Below, one piece after another: positions 62,451-64,000 of a DNA stretch of 64,000 nt (positions within the stretch are counted from its first letter, which is position 1; each line of letters begins with the position of its first letter). Origin of the DNA: CAVQND01 sp049518415. Its GTDB lineage: Bacteria > Verrucomicrobiota > Verrucomicrobiia > Limisphaerales > UBA8199. Location: NCBI GenBank assembly GCA_049518415.1, contig JBEKRX010000071.1, positions 23,440 through 87,439 of the forward strand. Direction: 5' to 3'. Both the position numbers and the translations under genes were made by a program. The notes beneath the pieces are model-generated. The model made no database searches and had not been told where the DNA came from. It saw only the letters and a list, made by a program, of their open reading frames with translations.

Positions 62451-63848
62451 ATGATGCGCGCTCCCCCTTTGTACATAATGATGCGGCGCCTGTTGGGTGT
62501 GGGTCTGGGGTTTTATTTTCGGCGCCTCGAGCGCTTCCACGCCGAGCGGGTGCCCGCCGCCGGGCCCCTCTTGTTTGCCTCGAACCATCCGAACTCGCTG
62601 ACGGATTCGTTCGTGATCGGCGCCTCGGTGCCGCGCAAGGTGAACTTCCTGGCCACGGTGCAACTGTTCCGGTTCGGCCCGGTCCGCTGGCTCTTGAGCC
62701 GCTGCGGGGTCATTCCCCTCAACCGGGCCAGCGACGACCCCCGGGCCATGCGCACGGTGGCGGAGGCGTTCGCGGCCTGCTTTCGCGTGCTTGAGCGCGG
62801 GGAGGCCGTCGGCATCTTCCCGGAGGGGATAACCTACGAGGATTCGCAGTTGAAAACGGTCAAGTCTGGGGCGGCGCGGCTGGCGCTGGAGCTGGAGCAC
62901 CGGCACGGCGGCAAGCTCGGACTGCAAATCGTGCCGGTCGGACTGACCTACTCCGCCAAGGAGGTTTATCGCAGCGACGCGCTGATCCATTTCGGGGAGC
63001 CGGTGCGCGTGGCGGACTTCCTGGGGGGCTATGCGGAGCGGCGCAAGGAGTGCATCCACAAGCTGACGGCGGAAATCGAGCAGCGGATTCAAGGGCTGAT
63101 TTTGCGCCTGCCGCAACTGGAGCACGCGCGGGTGGCGGCGGGGGTGAAGCGGCTCTACCTGGACCGGTTGCGGTTGGGGAACAGCGTCGTCCGGGAACCG
63201 GTCTCCCCCGGGGCCGAGGAACTGCTGCTGACGCAACGGATTGTGGAGACGGTCGAGCAGGTCTTTCGCACCCAAGCCGAGCGGGCCGCGGCCTTTGCGG
63301 CGAAACTGGATGCTTACGAGCGGTGGCTGGCCCGCTTGCGAGTGGCGGAGGAGGACCTGGCGTTGTTTCCCGACAAACGCAAGCTGGCGTGGCAGAGCCT
63401 GGGCTGGGCGCTCCTGGCGACGCTGGGAGCGCCCATGGCCGTGTATGGCTGGGCGCATCGGTTGCTCCCCTATGCCCTGGTGAAATGGGCGGAGCGGCGG
63501 TTCACCGAGCCCGGCAAACGCAAGGCGCAGACGGCCACGGCGGCGGTGGTGGCGGGGACGGTTGTTTTTGGGGCCTTTTACGGGGCTTGCATCCTGGTTT
63601 GCCACGCGCTCCTGGGCTGGCCGGCGAGTTTGTGGTATGCGCTGTCGCTGCCGGCGGCGAGCCTGCTGGCCCATTACTATCTCCGGGAAACCAGGCGCCT
63701 GGCGGCCAGCGTGAGAAATACGATCGTGCTGGCGCGCGCCCCGCTGTCCGCCCGGCGCCTGCTGGCGCGGCGGGCGGAGTTGATCGCGGAGATTGAGGCC
63801 GTCCGGGCGGAATGGGCGCGGCGCCCGTTGGCGGCGGGCGCATCCTGA
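62451..63848 (+). CDS. PlsC-type glycerolipid acyltransferase with C-terminal membrane domain
   Basis: 465 residues from ATG 62451 (alternative 62478, MMRRLLG). The acyltransferase motifs are LLFASNHPNSLTDSFVIGA near residue 40 (H-X5-D form), GVIPLNRASDD near 86 (block II), AVGIFPEGITYEDSQL near 118 (block III, FPEG) and VPVGLTYSAKEVYRS. After residue 250 follow a helical part and two or three membrane helices (LGWALLATLGAPMAVYGWA, VVAGTVVFGAFYGACILVC, LSLPAASLLAHYYL), as in the longer GPAT/LPAAT-like family. It makes or remodels phosphatidate and follows the MGDG-synthase-like gene by 94 bp. Confidence 0.92.
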   Translation: MMRAPPLYIMMRRLLGVGLGFYFRRLERFHAERVPAAGPLLFASNHPNSLTDSFVIGASVPRKVNFLATVQLFRFGPVRWLLSRCGVIPLNRASDDPRAMRTVAEAFAACFRVLERGEAVGIFPEGITYEDSQLKTVKSGAARLALELEHRHGGKLGLQIVPVGLTYSAKEVYRSDALIHFGEPVRVADFLGGYAERRKECIHKLTAEIEQRIQGLILRLPQLEHARVAAGVKRLYLDRLRLGNSVVREPVSPGAEELLLTQRIVETVEQVFRTQAERAAAFAAKLDAYERWLARLRVAEEDLALFPDKRKLAWQSLGWALLATLGAPMAVYGWAHRLLPYALVKWAERRFTEPGKRKAQTATAAVVAGTVVFGAFYGACILVCHALLGWPASLWYALSLPAASLLAHYYLRETRRLAASVRNTIVLARAPLSARRLLARRAELIAEIEAVRAEWARRPLAAGAS

Positions 63849-63908
63849 CACCGCCACCAATGCCACTTGACCCGCGCGCAGCGCGGCATCCTTCTGCCCC
63901 GGAGATGT
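63836..63908 (-). repeat. Interspersed repeat family G, copy 2
   Basis: Reverse-complement relative of 10192-10262: gaccccgcgc-like centre with ggggcagaaggatgccgcgc and ggtggcggtgtcaggatgcg on the minus strand. It begins in the last codons of the acyltransferase gene, so the element forms that gene's 3' end. Nothing further is seen to 64000. Confidence 0.75.
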
Positions 63909-64000
63909 TCTCTGTTTTGCAAGTGGCTTTTTCATAAAAGTTATTCACAGGGCGGCAGCTTGTGGGAGGCTTGGGTTACGATAAGTAACATATATCTCAT

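Overview
This 64 kb window is a GC-rich, densely coding chromosomal segment, most likely from a Verrucomicrobiota bacterium close to the Limisphaerales/Pedosphaera group. The evidence is a TIGR04073-type lipoprotein, a Gloeo_Verruco (GloVer, TIGR03803-like) tandem-repeat protein, a prepilin-type protein with an H-X9-DG ending, a Tat-exported Gfo/Idh oxidoreductase, a DUF1080 protein, FG-GAP/VCBS and IPT/TIG secreted proteins, a histidine kinase with an HNVGN phospho-acceptor box, and many interspersed palindromic repeats. No rRNA, tRNA or CRISPR array was seen. The taxonomic call is inference from gene content.

Layout. 0-5 kb: end of a SNF2 helicase, a TIG-repeat secreted protein, a TIGR04073 lipoprotein and ispE. 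5.3-10.1 kb: a MoxR / DUF58 / DUF4381-like / BatA-like / BatB-like operon. 10.2-16.2 kb: a broken nucleotidyltransferase pair, then a minus-strand run vapB-vapC-ETF-QO-ompA-like-etfB-etfA (electron-transfer flavoprotein and its quinone oxidoreductase). 16.4-26.5 kb: a 1.7 kaa RHS protein with a cysteine-rich tail, an FHA/zinc-ribbon/Yip1-like membrane protein, a secreted protein and a pseudopilin-like protein. 26.5-30.7 kb: a small unknown protein, hypF, and a DUF433/PIN-like toxin-antitoxin pair. 31-35.1 kb: a DUF1080 protein, recA and guaA. 35.2-38.4 kb: an accessory island bounded by two 142 bp direct repeats, holding a GloVer protein, a recombinase remnant and its small satellite ORF. 38.4-44 kb: Gfo/Idh oxidoreductase, panB, moaC, mogA/moaB, a PilT-like ATPase and an SLBB-like lipoprotein. 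44.5-48.8 kb: two secreted proteins. 48.9-53.6 kb: a second MoxR / DUF58 / transglutaminase operon. 53.7-63.9 kb: an ABC ATPase, a vapC remnant, ychF, two adjacent histidine kinases (one hybrid), an MGDG-synthase-like glycosyltransferase and a PlsC-type acyltransferase.

How it works together. Coherent modules are the two MoxR-AAA/DUF58 systems, which probably remodel or assemble envelope protein complexes; the ETF/ETF-QO electron path to quinone; the MoaC/MogA molybdopterin steps; and the sensor-kinase pair. The most unusual signal is not a gene. Several spacers between co-directional genes are filled with short (about 6-10 nt), degenerate tandem repeats whose unit differs from spacer to spacer, and the same kind of repeat runs in frame into proteins (HypF, the DUF4381-like protein, BatB). 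Around this sit at least six families of longer interspersed elements. Several core promoters also place the -10 box only 5-9 nt before the start codon, which suggests leaderless mRNAs.
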